Notes: generated by a model from the letters alone, not told the origin. Shown: positions 27,251 through 37,600, counted from the first letter of the stretch. The stretch is 64,000 bases of DNA from Natroniella sulfidigena (GCF_023223645.1 NZ_JALKBY010000007.1:1-64000); one strand, 5' to 3'. Translations and numbers: made by a program.

Positions 27251-28219
27251 TTATGAATTATCTTCCATTAAATCGTCAACTAAACTTTGTACATTCTTAG
27301 CAGCTTGCGGATGATACATTACCAAAATGTTAGCACCAGATTGTAATACTGTACTTGCAGTTAAAGTCTCCCACATAACACCTCTGTTTTCTTGCTCTCC
27401 CCATTGTGGGTTCTCTTCAGTAGGAGTATTAGGCTCTTTTGTTCTCCAAGCTTCTTTTCCTGCAAAAGCAACAACCGGCATTGACAGCATCTTATCATCT
27501 CTTAGAGCACTTAATCTAACTCTTTCCATTACAGAGTAAGAATACTCTAAACCATAACCTAAACTACTTAATAATGGGTCAATAACTATCTTATTCTCTT
27601 TAACCCCTAAATCAGTCAATAAGATATTTAACTGCTTAGCAATATTCATATCTACTGGTGATTGAGCAATTAAAGTATGATCATGAATCATACACGCTCC
27701 AGCAATCGTTTTATAATTATCTTCTTCTGTAGCACCAATTAAGAGATTTTCTCCTTCTGCTGCCTCAGCTACAGCCTTTAAGACTTCATTATCCTTTTCT
27801 GCATCTTCGCAACCAAGTACCATTAGTGGTACTCCTACTGCGTCTAAAACATCCTTCACAGTTTGAGCAGCTTCTTCTGGAGAACGATCTTGCCCAGCAG
27901 GATTAGTACTTACTAATCTTAAAGCTATTAACTCTGCTCCTTCTTCCTCACACTTCTTAGCCCAAGCAACTGGGTCAGAATAAACATCTCCCCATGCTTC
28001 TACTAATGGCTCTGCCCATCCTTCTGGTTCCTCATCAAGAACTTCATAAGCTACTACTGGTTTATTAGGAATCTCTCCTTCAAAATCCAAGAAAGGTAAA
28101 GCTGTTTCCCCTCCTACAGTTACTGTAGAAGTACGAGTACCTCCCTCTTCTTCTGTAGCTCCAATAACAACCTCTGCTACTTGACCAGTCCATTTCTCTT
28201 TAAGCATTTCTACTGCCAT
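27251..28219 (-). CDS. acsD: Corrinoid/iron-sulphur protein small subunit
   Basis: The 322-residue protein begins with VAEVVIGATEEEGGTRTSTVTVGGE, the conserved opening of AcsD/CdhD. It then has GEIPNKPVVAYEVLDEEPEG and GLEYSYSVMERVRLSAL. It is a TIM barrel that, with AcsC, holds the corrinoid that carries the methyl group to acetyl-CoA synthase. It sits between the CooC-like ATPase and acsE in one transcriptional direction. Confidence 0.95.
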   Translation of the reverse strand: MAVEMLKEKWTGQVAEVVIGATEEEGGTRTSTVTVGGETALPFLDFEGEIPNKPVVAYEVLDEEPEGWAEPLVEAWGDVYSDPVAWAKKCEEEGAELIALRLVSTNPAGQDRSPEEAAQTVKDVLDAVGVPLMVLGCEDAEKDNEVLKAVAEAAEGENLLIGATEEDNYKTIAGACMIHDHTLIAQSPVDMNIAKQLNILLTDLGVKENKIVIDPLLSSLGYGLEYSYSVMERVRLSALRDDKMLSMPVVAFAGKEAWRTKEPNTPTEENPQWGEQENRGVMWETLTASTVLQSGANILVMYHPQAAKNVQSLVDDLMEDNS

Positions 28220-28264
28220 TTTATTCTCCCCTTTCTATAGTTTTATCACAGATATATATCATCT

Positions 28265-29014
28265 TTATAAGACAGTTTTCTTAACAAGCTCTTCTACTGC
28301 TTGAACCACCAAAGCATCATCTGGCAAATCGACCAATGACTTGCCATGTAAGTCATACTCCATCACCTGTGGATCATCAGGTAAAGTTCCAATCATTTCC
28401 AAACCTGTCTTATCAATTTCTTCTTGTAATATTTCAATGATTCCCTCTCTTACTCTGTTAACCACTAAATAAACCTGGTCAACATCTAACTCTAACTCAT
28501 CAACTATCTTCTTAACCCTACCTGCAGAGCGAATACTACGTGCACTAGCATCACTGACTACAAATAAGACATCTATATCCTGAGTAGTCCTTCTACTTAG
28601 ATGCTCCAAGCCTGCTTCATTATCCATTACGAAGTAAGGATAATTGGCATTTAGCTTTTCAATAAACTTCTTCAACAGATCATTAGGATAACAATAACAT
28701 CCAGGCCCAGTTGGCCCGCCCATCACTAATAAATCTACATCATCATCTTCAACCAATGAAGCACTAAGCTTATACTCAATATAACTCAACTTATCCATTC
28801 CACCAGGTGGCCTACCATCCATTTCCTTAAACTCTTTTAAGAGTTCCGTTATGGTATTATTCACATCCATTCCTAAAGCTTCATCTAAGTTGGCATTAGC
28901 ATCAGCATCAACTGCTAAAATTGGCGTCTTTTCATTTTTGATTAGTGTTCTAATTAAAAGAGAAGAGAATGTTGTTTTACCTGTTCCACCTTTTCCTGCT
29001 ACTGCTAAATTCAT
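28265..29014 (-). CDS. CooC-type nickel-insertion ATPase, second copy (AcsF-like)
   Basis: The start is the ATG at 29014 with SD AAAGGAG; a TTG three codons upstream lies within the spacer. The 250-residue protein is a MinD/CooC-type P-loop ATPase with the deviant Walker A AGKGGTGKTT. The PGCYCYPND segment has the CxC pair that binds nickel or zinc at the CooC dimer interface. It probably matures the Ni sites of AcsA or AcsB. It differs in sequence from the other CooC at 36830-37600, so the two may serve different clusters. Confidence 0.85.
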   Translation of the reverse strand: MNLAVAGKGGTGKTTFSSLLIRTLIKNEKTPILAVDADANANLDEALGMDVNNTITELLKEFKEMDGRPPGGMDKLSYIEYKLSASLVEDDDVDLLVMGGPTGPGCYCYPNDLLKKFIEKLNANYPYFVMDNEAGLEHLSRRTTQDIDVLFVVSDASARSIRSAGRVKKIVDELELDVDQVYLVVNRVREGIIEILQEEIDKTGLEMIGTLPDDPQVMEYDLHGKSLVDLPDDALVVQAVEELVKKTVL

Positions 29015-29042
29015 AATTGTCAACTCCTTTTTTATAGTTAAC

Positions 29043-30962
29043 TTATTCCCCTGTTACTGAAGGAAAGAGGTTCAAATCAGTATGAGGAATAAATTGAGCT
29101 GATACAAATTCATCCATAAAGTCTTGGCTATAATTTTCAGCACTCAACTCAAGATAAGTCATCTTCTTAGCTATCTCTTGCACCTCTTCAAACTTATCTT
29201 CGGATAAAAGACTCATTCTTGCTCCCTTTAATGAAGTATTCCCGATAAACTTAAATTTATCCAATGGTAAGTCAGGTAATAGACCTATCTTCAAAGCATC
29301 ATCCAGATTTATATAATTCCCAAAGCCTCCGGCAATTAATACCTGGTCGATAAACTCTTCAGTTAAAGCCATGCTGTTTAACATCATTCTAATTCCAGCA
29401 TAGACAGCTCCTTTAGAGCGGAGTAAGTTTTTGATATCATTTTCTGATATCACTATATCCTCTTCTATCCCTGCTTCATCAGCCCAGACCAAGACGAATT
29501 CTTTATCATACTCTCCATCTCTTAGTCGCTCATGCTCCAATTCTTCATCAAACTTTCCTGAGCGACCGATGATTCCTACATCCTTTAATAAGGCTAATAG
29601 GTTAATCAGACCTGATCCACAGATACCGATTGGTGGAACATCACCGATTGTACTATATTTGACTTCATAAGTCTCTGGATTTATATCAAACATCTCAATT
29701 GCCCCTGACATCGCTCTCATTCCATAAGTAATTCCTCCACCCTCAAAAGCTGGGCCAGCTGAACAAGAACAAGTCATTAACCATTCTTTATTGCCTAATA
29801 CTAATTCTCCATTAGTACCAATATCAATAAAGAGGGTTATTCCATCTCTATCAGCTATTTCAGCTGCTAAAGTTCCTGAGCTTATATCTCCACCAACAAA
29901 GCTACTTACTCCAGGTAAGCAATGAATCAAACCATCCTCTTTAATCTTAAGGTTCAACTCTTTAGCTCTTAATGGTGGGACAAAGCTGACAGTTGGAATA
30001 TAAGGCTCTAATCGAATATTGTTAGGGTCTATCTCTAACAATAAATGGATCATTGTCGTATTACCAGCTAAAACTGCTGTCTTAATCTGACTCTGCTCTA
30101 TTTCTTGTTGACTGACAATCTCATCAATCAAGGAATTCATTGTACCAATTACAGCTTGATTAAGTTTTGCTAAACCACCTTCATTCTCTTTAGCAAAGTT
30201 AATCCTACTGATTACATCATCACCATAGTTGGCTTGCTTATTATAGCTACCTTCGCGAGCAGCGACTTTGCCAGTTGCTAAGTCTACTAATTCTACCACT
30301 ACAGTAGTCGTTCCGATATCTACTGCCAAACCATAATCAACCTTTGGATCATCTAATGACTTTAGCTCAGTAATTTCATAATTATCTCCTAATTTTGATA
30401 ATGAAACCTGAGTCTTCCAGTCATTTGCCCGTAAATGAGAAGCTAAATCCTTCATTACAGGTAAGGAAGCTTGTAATGATGAAAGGTCTCGATCACGATT
30501 AAGCTCAATCTGTAACCTTTCTAGGTCACTAACATTATCTGTTAGTGATGGTTGATTCAACTCTAGCTCTATCTGGCGATAAATAGGGTCAAGCTTCAGT
30601 TTTTGAGTAGCTGCTAACTCTTCTTCTGTTAATATATCTTCTCTTTCTTCAACCTCTTCTTCTATAAAGACCTGATGCTTACTCAAACGTGATTCTGGCG
30701 GAATCTCAACTATCAGATCCCCTTTTATTTCTGTCTTACAAGCCAAAACATAACCTCGTTTTAGCTTGTCAGGGGAAAGGTTCCCCTGATCAAGTACTTC
30801 AACTTCTCCGTCTTCAATAATCAATTGGCATTTACCGCAGCTTCCGCTACCACCACAGACTGCTTTTAACTCAACTCCAGCATCAACTGCTAACTCTAAT
30901 AAGTTAGTTCCTGGCTCAGCTTCTATCTCTATTTGATCAGGTACAAATTTAACTAGTGACAT
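29043..30962 (-). CDS. Reductive activator of the corrinoid protein (RACo-like, ASKHA ATPase with 2Fe-2S domain)
   Basis: The 639-residue protein starts with a plant-type [2Fe-2S] domain (CGGSGSCGKCQLIIEDG ... LACKTEI). A linker and a large ASKHA-type ATPase domain follow (YGLAVDIGTTTVVVELVDL, AGNTTMIHLLL, LFIDIGTNGELVLG, AGGFGNYINLDDA). RACo proteins use ATP to push an electron onto inactive Co(II) corrinoid in AcsCD. Its place between acsC and acsD agrees with this. A RamA-type methyltransferase activator is less likely given the context and the 2Fe-2S domain. Confidence 0.9.
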   Translation of the reverse strand: MSLVKFVPDQIEIEAEPGTNLLELAVDAGVELKAVCGGSGSCGKCQLIIEDGEVEVLDQGNLSPDKLKRGYVLACKTEIKGDLIVEIPPESRLSKHQVFIEEEVEEREDILTEEELAATQKLKLDPIYRQIELELNQPSLTDNVSDLERLQIELNRDRDLSSLQASLPVMKDLASHLRANDWKTQVSLSKLGDNYEITELKSLDDPKVDYGLAVDIGTTTVVVELVDLATGKVAAREGSYNKQANYGDDVISRINFAKENEGGLAKLNQAVIGTMNSLIDEIVSQQEIEQSQIKTAVLAGNTTMIHLLLEIDPNNIRLEPYIPTVSFVPPLRAKELNLKIKEDGLIHCLPGVSSFVGGDISSGTLAAEIADRDGITLFIDIGTNGELVLGNKEWLMTCSCSAGPAFEGGGITYGMRAMSGAIEMFDINPETYEVKYSTIGDVPPIGICGSGLINLLALLKDVGIIGRSGKFDEELEHERLRDGEYDKEFVLVWADEAGIEEDIVISENDIKNLLRSKGAVYAGIRMMLNSMALTEEFIDQVLIAGGFGNYINLDDALKIGLLPDLPLDKFKFIGNTSLKGARMSLLSEDKFEEVQEIAKKMTYLELSAENYSQDFMDEFVSAQFIPHTDLNLFPSVTGE

Positions 30963-30989
30963 AATTTCCCCCTTCCAGAACTAGGCTAA

Positions 30990-32333
30990 TTAGCCATTTA
31001 ACTCGCTTTCCCAGCGATTAGCAATAAAGCTTGGAATTCCAGAAGATTCACGTGGACCTACAAGAACATCCCAGCCAGAAGCTTCTTCTAATTTTCCACT
31101 AATTACTGCTACATGACCTGGAATAATAAGCTTTCTGTGATCTACTCTATCTTCTATATCTGTCTCTTCAGTTATAATCTCACCAATCTTAGCTCCACCA
31201 AACTTATCTGCTGCCCAACCTGTCAAGACAGAAGTTCCATCTGTATCAATCGGAATAATATAAGCAGGTTCTTTACTTGATGATACATCACCTTCTACAC
31301 TGTAATAACTTAATGAGAAGTTAGTTGTAATAAAGACTGGAGAATTCTCATCAGGCTCCCCTACTTCATAAACCTTATTTGGCTCAACAGTAACCGGTAC
31401 TCTTGGATCTGTATAAATATTCTGTCGTACTGCTAATAATGATAATGTTTCAGCTAATTCTACTGTATTATTCAAGACTACGATTCCAGCATATTTAGCT
31501 ATATAAGTGCTTGCTTGCATAACCTCTTCTTGAGGATCTTCTTTAGTAGTAAACGTAATAGTTGGGAATCCTACAGGTCTAAACTTCTTCTTAATACATA
31601 ATCTTCTGATTACATTCTGATCTCTTAATACTTCAGAAGTCTGTCGAGCTCCACTATCAATGACTAAGTTTTCATAATCAATCTTCTTAGTCAATTCAGC
31701 TAAGCTATCTAAATCTTCACCTCTAACTGCTAATGGACAGTCATTCTCCTCAGCTAACTCTGTCATTGCTTCATAGTTATCTGCAGTCGCTGCATAAAGT
31801 AATGGATTTTGGTCAGCAGCTATATCTAGAGCCGCTTCCATTGCTGCTGCATCTTCAGTAACTAAGATCAAAGTTCTTTCACTATTATCTGCTACTGTTT
31901 CAACAGCTTCAGCAAATGTATTGACATCTCCAGAATCATTCTTAACAGCAATCATATCAACAGCTATCTCTTGCCCTACTCTTTCAAAAGTTAAAGCATT
32001 GATCTTCTCTACCTTAGCTGCTACATCCTCTTCGTCGCTAACTGCTACTGCAACACCTGTTTCATTAAAGAATGTCTTATCATGTCTAAATAATTCTGTC
32101 TCTCCACCAACTTCTCTTTCATACTTTCCTGAACCAATAGTAATAGTAGCAATTGGAGGTTTAGCTGCTGCATCCAATGCTGCTTTAGCCTCATCAGATA
32201 CATCTGGACATTCACTTAATTCAGCTTTCCCTTCAGCTAACTGCATAGCAAATGCTAAACAAGTAGGAGACCCACACTCTCCACAATTTGTTTGAGGTAA
32301 CTTCTTATAAATCTCTAATCCTGTTAATCCCAT
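30990..32333 (-). CDS. acsC: Corrinoid/iron-sulphur protein large subunit
   Basis: The 447-residue protein starts GLTGLEIYKKLPQTNCGECGSPTCLAF with a later ECPD, the four cysteines of the N-terminal [4Fe-4S] cluster of AcsC. A TIM barrel follows, and then a C-terminal corrinoid-contact domain (SVLTGWAADKFGGAKIGE, LIIPGHVAVISGKLEE). Length and motifs are typical. Together with AcsD it ferries the methyl group to AcsB. The gene follows acsB after a 136-base gap that contains a strong hairpin. Confidence 0.95.
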   Translation of the reverse strand: MGLTGLEIYKKLPQTNCGECGSPTCLAFAMQLAEGKAELSECPDVSDEAKAALDAAAKPPIATITIGSGKYEREVGGETELFRHDKTFFNETGVAVAVSDEEDVAAKVEKINALTFERVGQEIAVDMIAVKNDSGDVNTFAEAVETVADNSERTLILVTEDAAAMEAALDIAADQNPLLYAATADNYEAMTELAEENDCPLAVRGEDLDSLAELTKKIDYENLVIDSGARQTSEVLRDQNVIRRLCIKKKFRPVGFPTITFTTKEDPQEEVMQASTYIAKYAGIVVLNNTVELAETLSLLAVRQNIYTDPRVPVTVEPNKVYEVGEPDENSPVFITTNFSLSYYSVEGDVSSSKEPAYIIPIDTDGTSVLTGWAADKFGGAKIGEIITEETDIEDRVDHRKLIIPGHVAVISGKLEEASGWDVLVGPRESSGIPSFIANRWESELNG

Positions 32334-32405
32334 CTTTTAAAATCCCCTTTCGTTAATGTTTTTCTAATCTTTTATTTTATATAATAATGAAGATTAGGCA
32401 TAAGT

Positions 32406-32441
32406 GAAGATTAGGTATGAATCAGTTCACACCTAATCTTC
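32406..32441 (-). promoter_or_regulatory. Stem-loop between acsB and acsC
   Basis: GAAGATTAGGT / ACCTAATCTTC (32406-32416/32431-32441) makes an 11-bp stem with a 14-base loop. A further direct copy, AGATTAGG, follows at 32390-32397. There is no clean T-tract on the minus strand, so an RNA-processing or stabilising stem, or a partial attenuator that sets acsB above acsC, is more likely than a full stop. Confidence 0.6.
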
Positions 32442-32469
32442 TATTATTTAACTACACTACCAACTTACC

Positions 32470-34599
32470 TTACAATAATGGATCCATACCTAAAGCAGGA
32501 TGACCTTTTTCTTCTAAGAACGGTAATATCTCTTCAGAAGTAGTTCCTACTGTTTCATCAGCAATCTTATCATAGAAGTCTTCTAAACCTTCTTTTTCAG
32601 CTTGCTTCTCAATATCCTCTTTTAGTTGCTCTTTTAATTCTTTTGGCATCCATATAATTCTACCTATGCCGCCATCAGCTCTGATGAACTTATCGCTACC
32701 AATATATGTCTTACCAATTCCCATAAACCCTGGAGTCTGATTACCTCCACCTACTGTACCAGCTAGACTGGAGAAAGTCATTCCAACAGGTGTTTCTCCA
32801 CCATGTTCACGATCAACAATCATAATTCCATTGGCTTCAGGTACCATTGCCATAATTGCCTCAAAACAACCACAAGAAGTCATTGGTGATTCCATGATAG
32901 AGTAAAGATTTACTGTATCTATCTTACCACCTGACTCTTTAGCAGCTCTTTGGTTAGCACCTTCCCATTGTCCTTTATGCTCATCGATTACTTTGTTCTT
33001 ACTAACAGGTTGGTTTGGCCCTGCAGGGTCAATCTCATAAGCAGCTTTAGCATCTAACCAACTGATAGCTCCACATAATCCAACTCGATCAGGAGTTACA
33101 ACACAGACATGTGCTGGAGCAAATGATTGACATAAAGTACAATCATAGAATTGATCAACAGACTCATCAGATAAGTCTTTTAATCTAGCATCACGCTTCT
33201 TGTAACGTGCTTTTGCTGTCTCATAATTTTCATCAAATAGTTCTCCTTCTTCAGTAATTAGTGTTACCTGTAATCTATCTACAATGGAAGGGAACTCTGA
33301 TTTAAATTTAGCATATAAAATTTCACCTATACCTTCAATCGTAAATCCTTTTTCTTGAGCCTCTTTACTGATTCGAACCCAGTTAATGTCACGTTGGCCC
33401 ATATGCCATAAACCTTCTCCATAGTTAAAGAAGTGGTGGATTTGTCTTTCAAATACCCCTTCAAAGTCTTCCTGCATATCTCTACCATAGATATCAACTA
33501 CCAATCCTAGTGGTAATTGAGCACCTGCTTCTACATCATCAACATCTGGTCCAATTAATTCTATCTTTCCATCTTCTACCTCATCTTTATCTACTGTTCT
33601 AACCATCTCAAAAGCTGGTGTTCTCTGTCCACCAAACTCAACATACATATCGTTTCTTCTGATTGTTTCTCCCTCAAATGCAGCACCTACAGTAATTGGT
33701 ACAGGAATATCAACAATCTCGATATGAATATCTTTTAACTCAAGTCCTAATCGTACTGCCTCTTCATAATCAGTTTCAACTAGATACCACTCAGGAAGCT
33801 CTTCTACTCCTTCTTGATCAGTAATAGTTGGGATACCTAGGTTGTTAGCAGCAAATTGAGCAGCTATTTCAACCTCATCTTGGTCTCCTAAAGCAATGAT
33901 GAATGCTTTAATACGATTTCTTACATAATCAACAATTGCTTCATAATTACCACGCTCTTCACCACCAAAAGCCATTGAAGCTCTTAAAGCAAAGTTAACA
34001 GCATGGATAACTTGAGTAAAGTGACCTAATGGTAATGTAAAGAAGTCAACTCCCATCTTCACATCTTCTTGAATTGCTTGCTCTATTACTTGATCAGATA
34101 AGAATGTCAAAATACCTTTAGACTGTAAATCACTGATCAAATCTGCTAACTCTTTGCTATCATCAGCTTTCCCCATGATTACAGCTACACCAGGGATTGT
34201 ACCATCTACTAAAGAAACTCCATACTCTCTCATTATTTTATCACTTACAAAGCCCATATATACTTCGTCTTGATATGGATCTTCCTCTTCAGCATACTTA
34301 ATAGCTTCAATAATTTCAGCTGCATAACCGGTAACTTCCCCAGCTTTTCTAGCTCCCTCTAATGTATAATCATGACTTAATAAATCTTTATACTTATTTA
34401 AAATTGCTGGTAATTCACCAAGTGTTTTAACTTTAGTTCCATCTAAAGAAGAAATATAAGGTAATTCATAACCAGTTTCAGGATAAGCTACTTCCTTATC
34501 AGATCCATACTTATCAATAGCTTTTTGTAATCTAGTTTCAGCAAAACTAGTAGCGACCATAGCCCCTTCAATAGCAGACTTAAATAGATCTCTAGACAT
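32470..34599 (-). CDS. acsB: CO-methylating acetyl-CoA synthase
   Basis: The start is the ATG at 34599 after AGGGGGC, giving 710 residues, close to the 729 of Moorella AcsB. The A-cluster ligands are visible in YDCTLCQSFAPAHVC, GLCGAISW and, further on, TSCGCFEAI. The order and spacing fit the four-iron cluster plus the Cys-Gly-Cys that binds the distal nickel. It joins a methyl group, CO and CoA to form acetyl-CoA. The gene follows acsA after 49 bases. Confidence 0.96.
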   Translation of the reverse strand: MSRDLFKSAIEGAMVATSFAETRLQKAIDKYGSDKEVAYPETGYELPYISSLDGTKVKTLGELPAILNKYKDLLSHDYTLEGARKAGEVTGYAAEIIEAIKYAEEEDPYQDEVYMGFVSDKIMREYGVSLVDGTIPGVAVIMGKADDSKELADLISDLQSKGILTFLSDQVIEQAIQEDVKMGVDFFTLPLGHFTQVIHAVNFALRASMAFGGEERGNYEAIVDYVRNRIKAFIIALGDQDEVEIAAQFAANNLGIPTITDQEGVEELPEWYLVETDYEEAVRLGLELKDIHIEIVDIPVPITVGAAFEGETIRRNDMYVEFGGQRTPAFEMVRTVDKDEVEDGKIELIGPDVDDVEAGAQLPLGLVVDIYGRDMQEDFEGVFERQIHHFFNYGEGLWHMGQRDINWVRISKEAQEKGFTIEGIGEILYAKFKSEFPSIVDRLQVTLITEEGELFDENYETAKARYKKRDARLKDLSDESVDQFYDCTLCQSFAPAHVCVVTPDRVGLCGAISWLDAKAAYEIDPAGPNQPVSKNKVIDEHKGQWEGANQRAAKESGGKIDTVNLYSIMESPMTSCGCFEAIMAMVPEANGIMIVDREHGGETPVGMTFSSLAGTVGGGNQTPGFMGIGKTYIGSDKFIRADGGIGRIIWMPKELKEQLKEDIEKQAEKEGLEDFYDKIADETVGTTSEEILPFLEEKGHPALGMDPLL

Positions 34600-34648
34600 C
34601 TTATTGCCCCCTTTTAACATATTTTTAAGACTCTAAATTTTCTCAATT

Positions 34649-36592
34649 CTACTCTGTCGTATATGAATCAGATTCTCTTGCTTTAGTCTTCATCGCTTGA
34701 ATCCAATTTCTCTCATCTATCTCTGCAATTAACTTTTCGGCAGCAGCTTTCGGATCAGTTTCAACGATAAAGTGTCCATCATAAACATCCTTAGCTATCT
34801 TAGTAGCTACCTCAGTTACTAATTTACTTCCTGTTACCGGTGGTACAACACCTACATGAGTTGGTAATCCTAATGTTACTGCCCATGTACCAATTGATAC
34901 AGCTTTTTCATGCATTGCCTCTGGTGCAGTAGCAACAATCGGTAATTCACCAAGGTCTAAACCTGTATAATCAGCTAATGCTGTTGCTAATCTAACTGCT
35001 CTAGAGTTATCAACACAAGAGCCCATATGCCAAACTAATGGTAGATCTACTCCTGCAGCATCACTAAGGATACCCATGACTTTCTTAAGACCTTCTCCTG
35101 CATACTCTTCTACAGCTTCTGGAAGTAAGAATCCATGCTTACCAAGTGAGTTAGCTGCACAACCAGTAGCTACACATAATACATCATTCTTAACTAATTC
35201 TTTAGCTACTTCAAGATGGTTGTGATCTTGCTTAGTCTTCACATTATTACAACCAGCAAATAAAGCAATTCCTCTAATATCTCCACTTGCTAAAGCATCA
35301 GTAATTACACTTAATGGATCATCAGCATTAACCTTCTGTAGAACTTCTACAATCTGTTCTACAGTAAATCCAGCCATCAACTTACTCTTATGCTCTGGAA
35401 TATCAACCTCTGCATCTCTCTTCTGGAAGGCTTCAATTGCTGTTCTAACAATAGTATCTGCATCAGCATTCGCACTTGAATCATTAAATTGAATATGCTT
35501 AGCTCCTGAAACTTTAGCAATATCCATAGTTGTAATGATATCAGTATGATAACATCTTGAAATTTCTTGTAAAGAAGGCATTACACACTGAACGTCAGCT
35601 ACTATAGCATCTACAGCACCAGTCATAATTGCCAACTCTTGAGAAGTAAAGTTAGCTGCTAATGAAACACCTTGTCTCATTAAAAGCTCATTTCCAGTAC
35701 AACAAATTCCTGCGATATTGATTCCATTTTCAGCTCCAGCAGCTTTAGCTTCATCTTCTAAACGTTTAGCTGCTTCTACTATCTTTTCACTTAATAATGG
35801 GTCATGACCATGAACTAACAAGTTAACTGCATCTTCATCCAATACTCCTAAGTTAGCTTCAGATTCAATCAACTCTGGAGTCCCAAATAAGATATCTGAT
35901 AAGTCAGTTCCTATAGCACAACCTGTAAAGTCAGTTAAAGATGTTTCTAAACCACCAAAGATTAGATTCAATGGATCACTATCTACTCCCATAGCACTTC
36001 TATGCATCGAATCAGCGATAGCATCATTAATACCTTGTGGAATAACGTCACAATCACTTAAAAGATTATAACGACTTTCAGGTATCGCTGTCTTTAACCA
36101 ACTAACTTCTTCCCCATGAAACCCAATGAAGTTACTAATTGCTTCTTCAGCTACCTCTTTAACTATCTCATTAGTCTCTTTTCCGTCAACCTCTATTCCC
36201 AAGTCAGTAGCTACCTTCTTTAACTTAGCTTCATCCTTAATTTCATAATCCTCTGCCTCACCTAAAGCCACCCCTCTTAATACCTCTGCTACATGTCGAG
36301 CGTGACCTGAGTGGTTAGCAGAACCAGCAGCAATTGATCTTACTAAGTTACGTGCTACTATCGTATAATCCCTAGCTCCACAAATTCCTTCTTGGTTTCC
36401 TTTATCATTATCAGCTGGGTTAACTCGACAAGGACCTTGTAAACACATAGTACAACAGACTCCAGCAGCACCAAAACCACATTGTGGGGTCATATCTTCA
36501 TAGCGGGAAAAACAAGTACTGACCCCCTCATCTTCTGCTAATTGCAGCATCTTTGTATTTGCTGGATCAATAACATAATCCTCAATATTCAT
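34649..36592 (-). CDS. acsA: Anaerobic carbon monoxide dehydrogenase catalytic subunit
   Basis: The 647-residue protein has the N-terminal iron-sulphur cysteines (CGFGAAGVCCTMCLQGPCRV, then GICGA) of the B and D clusters. It also has GHDPLLSEKI, GICCTGNELLMRQG, FAGCNNVKTKQDHNH, CVATGCAANSLGKHG and WHMGSCVDNSRA, which hold the Ni-Fe C-cluster and the catalytic His. It reduces CO2 to CO and passes CO through an internal tunnel to AcsB. The N-terminal MEDYVID-like start and length agree with AcsA. SD AAGGAGG. Confidence 0.96.
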   Translation of the reverse strand: MNIEDYVIDPANTKMLQLAEDEGVSTCFSRYEDMTPQCGFGAAGVCCTMCLQGPCRVNPADNDKGNQEGICGARDYTIVARNLVRSIAAGSANHSGHARHVAEVLRGVALGEAEDYEIKDEAKLKKVATDLGIEVDGKETNEIVKEVAEEAISNFIGFHGEEVSWLKTAIPESRYNLLSDCDVIPQGINDAIADSMHRSAMGVDSDPLNLIFGGLETSLTDFTGCAIGTDLSDILFGTPELIESEANLGVLDEDAVNLLVHGHDPLLSEKIVEAAKRLEDEAKAAGAENGINIAGICCTGNELLMRQGVSLAANFTSQELAIMTGAVDAIVADVQCVMPSLQEISRCYHTDIITTMDIAKVSGAKHIQFNDSSANADADTIVRTAIEAFQKRDAEVDIPEHKSKLMAGFTVEQIVEVLQKVNADDPLSVITDALASGDIRGIALFAGCNNVKTKQDHNHLEVAKELVKNDVLCVATGCAANSLGKHGFLLPEAVEEYAGEGLKKVMGILSDAAGVDLPLVWHMGSCVDNSRAVRLATALADYTGLDLGELPIVATAPEAMHEKAVSIGTWAVTLGLPTHVGVVPPVTGSKLVTEVATKIAKDVYDGHFIVETDPKAAAEKLIAEIDERNWIQAMKTKARESDSYTTE

Positions 36593-36829
36593 CTTTTCAA
36601 CCTCCTTGTAATAATCTTTTTTAATATCTGTTAGAAATGATTTAGACTTTACTAAGTGCCCAACAAAACAACACCTTTACTTCTATCTGTCTGCCCCTCC
36701 ACTTTTTATAATGAATTTTATAAGTGAGAAGCAGAGATTCATTTCCAGCCAATCAATTTTTAGCTCATTAACTACTATGATTTATATTACTTATCTAACT
36801 AGCTATTTAAATTACAATGACTAGACGGC
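36593..36829. other. 237-base spacer between cooC and acsA, probable leader or second promoter
   Basis: The spacer is far longer than those between the following acs genes, so acsA probably has its own promoter or a processed leader. On the minus strand TATAAAA-like boxes occur near 36713-36724, but I could not pair them with a convincing -35. No gene or clear riboswitch is visible. Confidence 0.4.
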
Positions 36830-37600
36830 TTACTTGCTCCCACCTCCCCTCAAAAGATTGTTGTAGATCACTTCCATATCAGCTTTTAAGGCCTGATATG
36901 TTTGCTCATTACTTCCTTTTGTCATTGCAGACATCATTACTTCTTTATTAAAGGGTATAAAACCCAAAATCTCTTCATCAGAAAAATTATCTTTAATTAA
37001 TTCTTCAGCATCTTCATCAAAGACCTTATTTGCTATAACCTTAACTGCAGGAATTCCTAATTCAACTGCCATCTTCTTAACTGTTTGAGCAGTTTCAATA
37101 CTGACTTGACTGGCCTCAATTACAATTATTAATATATCAACAGCTCGAGATGTTCCTCTACTTAAATGTTCAATCCCTGCTCCCATATCCAAAATTACAA
37201 TCTCTTCTTTATCAGTTAATAGTGATTCCACTATAGAACGCAAAAATGAATTTTCTTTACAGTAACAACCAGCGCCTCCCTGTTTAATCTCGCCCATCCT
37301 TAAAAACTTAATATTATCTAAGTTATAGGCATAATCATCTAATGTATCATCAACTTTGGGAGTTAAACTAATGAAGGCTCCTCCACCATCATTTTTCTCT
37401 TCAATTACATCTTCTAGTTCAGCTAATGGTTTTATTTTCTCTGCTTCTTCTTCTGGAATTCCTAAAGTGGTAGCTAAGTTAGCATCTGGATCAGCATCTA
37501 CAGCAAAAATATTATAATCATTTTCAGAAAACATCTTACTTAAGGTTGCTGTAATTGTTGTTTTTCCTACTCCACCTTTTCCTGAAATTGCTATCTTCAT
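36830..37600 (-). CDS. cooC: CooC-type carbon monoxide dehydrogenase maturation ATPase
   Basis: The 256-residue protein starts MKIAISGKGGVGKTTITATL with the deviant Walker A lysine of the MinD/CooC group. It has DADPDANLATTLG and GAGCYCKENSFLRSI, with the CxC that binds nickel between the two subunits. It inserts nickel into the C-cluster of AcsA in an ATP-dependent way. It is the first gene of the acs block, and a 237-base spacer separates it from acsA. Confidence 0.92.
   Translation of the reverse strand: MKIAISGKGGVGKTTITATLSKMFSENDYNIFAVDADPDANLATTLGIPEEEAEKIKPLAELEDVIEEKNDGGGAFISLTPKVDDTLDDYAYNLDNIKFLRMGEIKQGGAGCYCKENSFLRSIVESLLTDKEEIVILDMGAGIEHLSRGTSRAVDILIIVIEASQVSIETAQTVKKMAVELGIPAVKVIANKVFDEDAEELIKDNFSDEEILGFIPFNKEVMMSAMTKGSNEQTYQALKADMEVIYNNLLRGGGSK

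Noticed and set aside
31921-32295. A 124-residue plus-strand frame opposite acsC
   Set aside because: acsC is certain on the minus strand; the antisense frame is Ser/Ala-rich with no SD and no recognisable domain.
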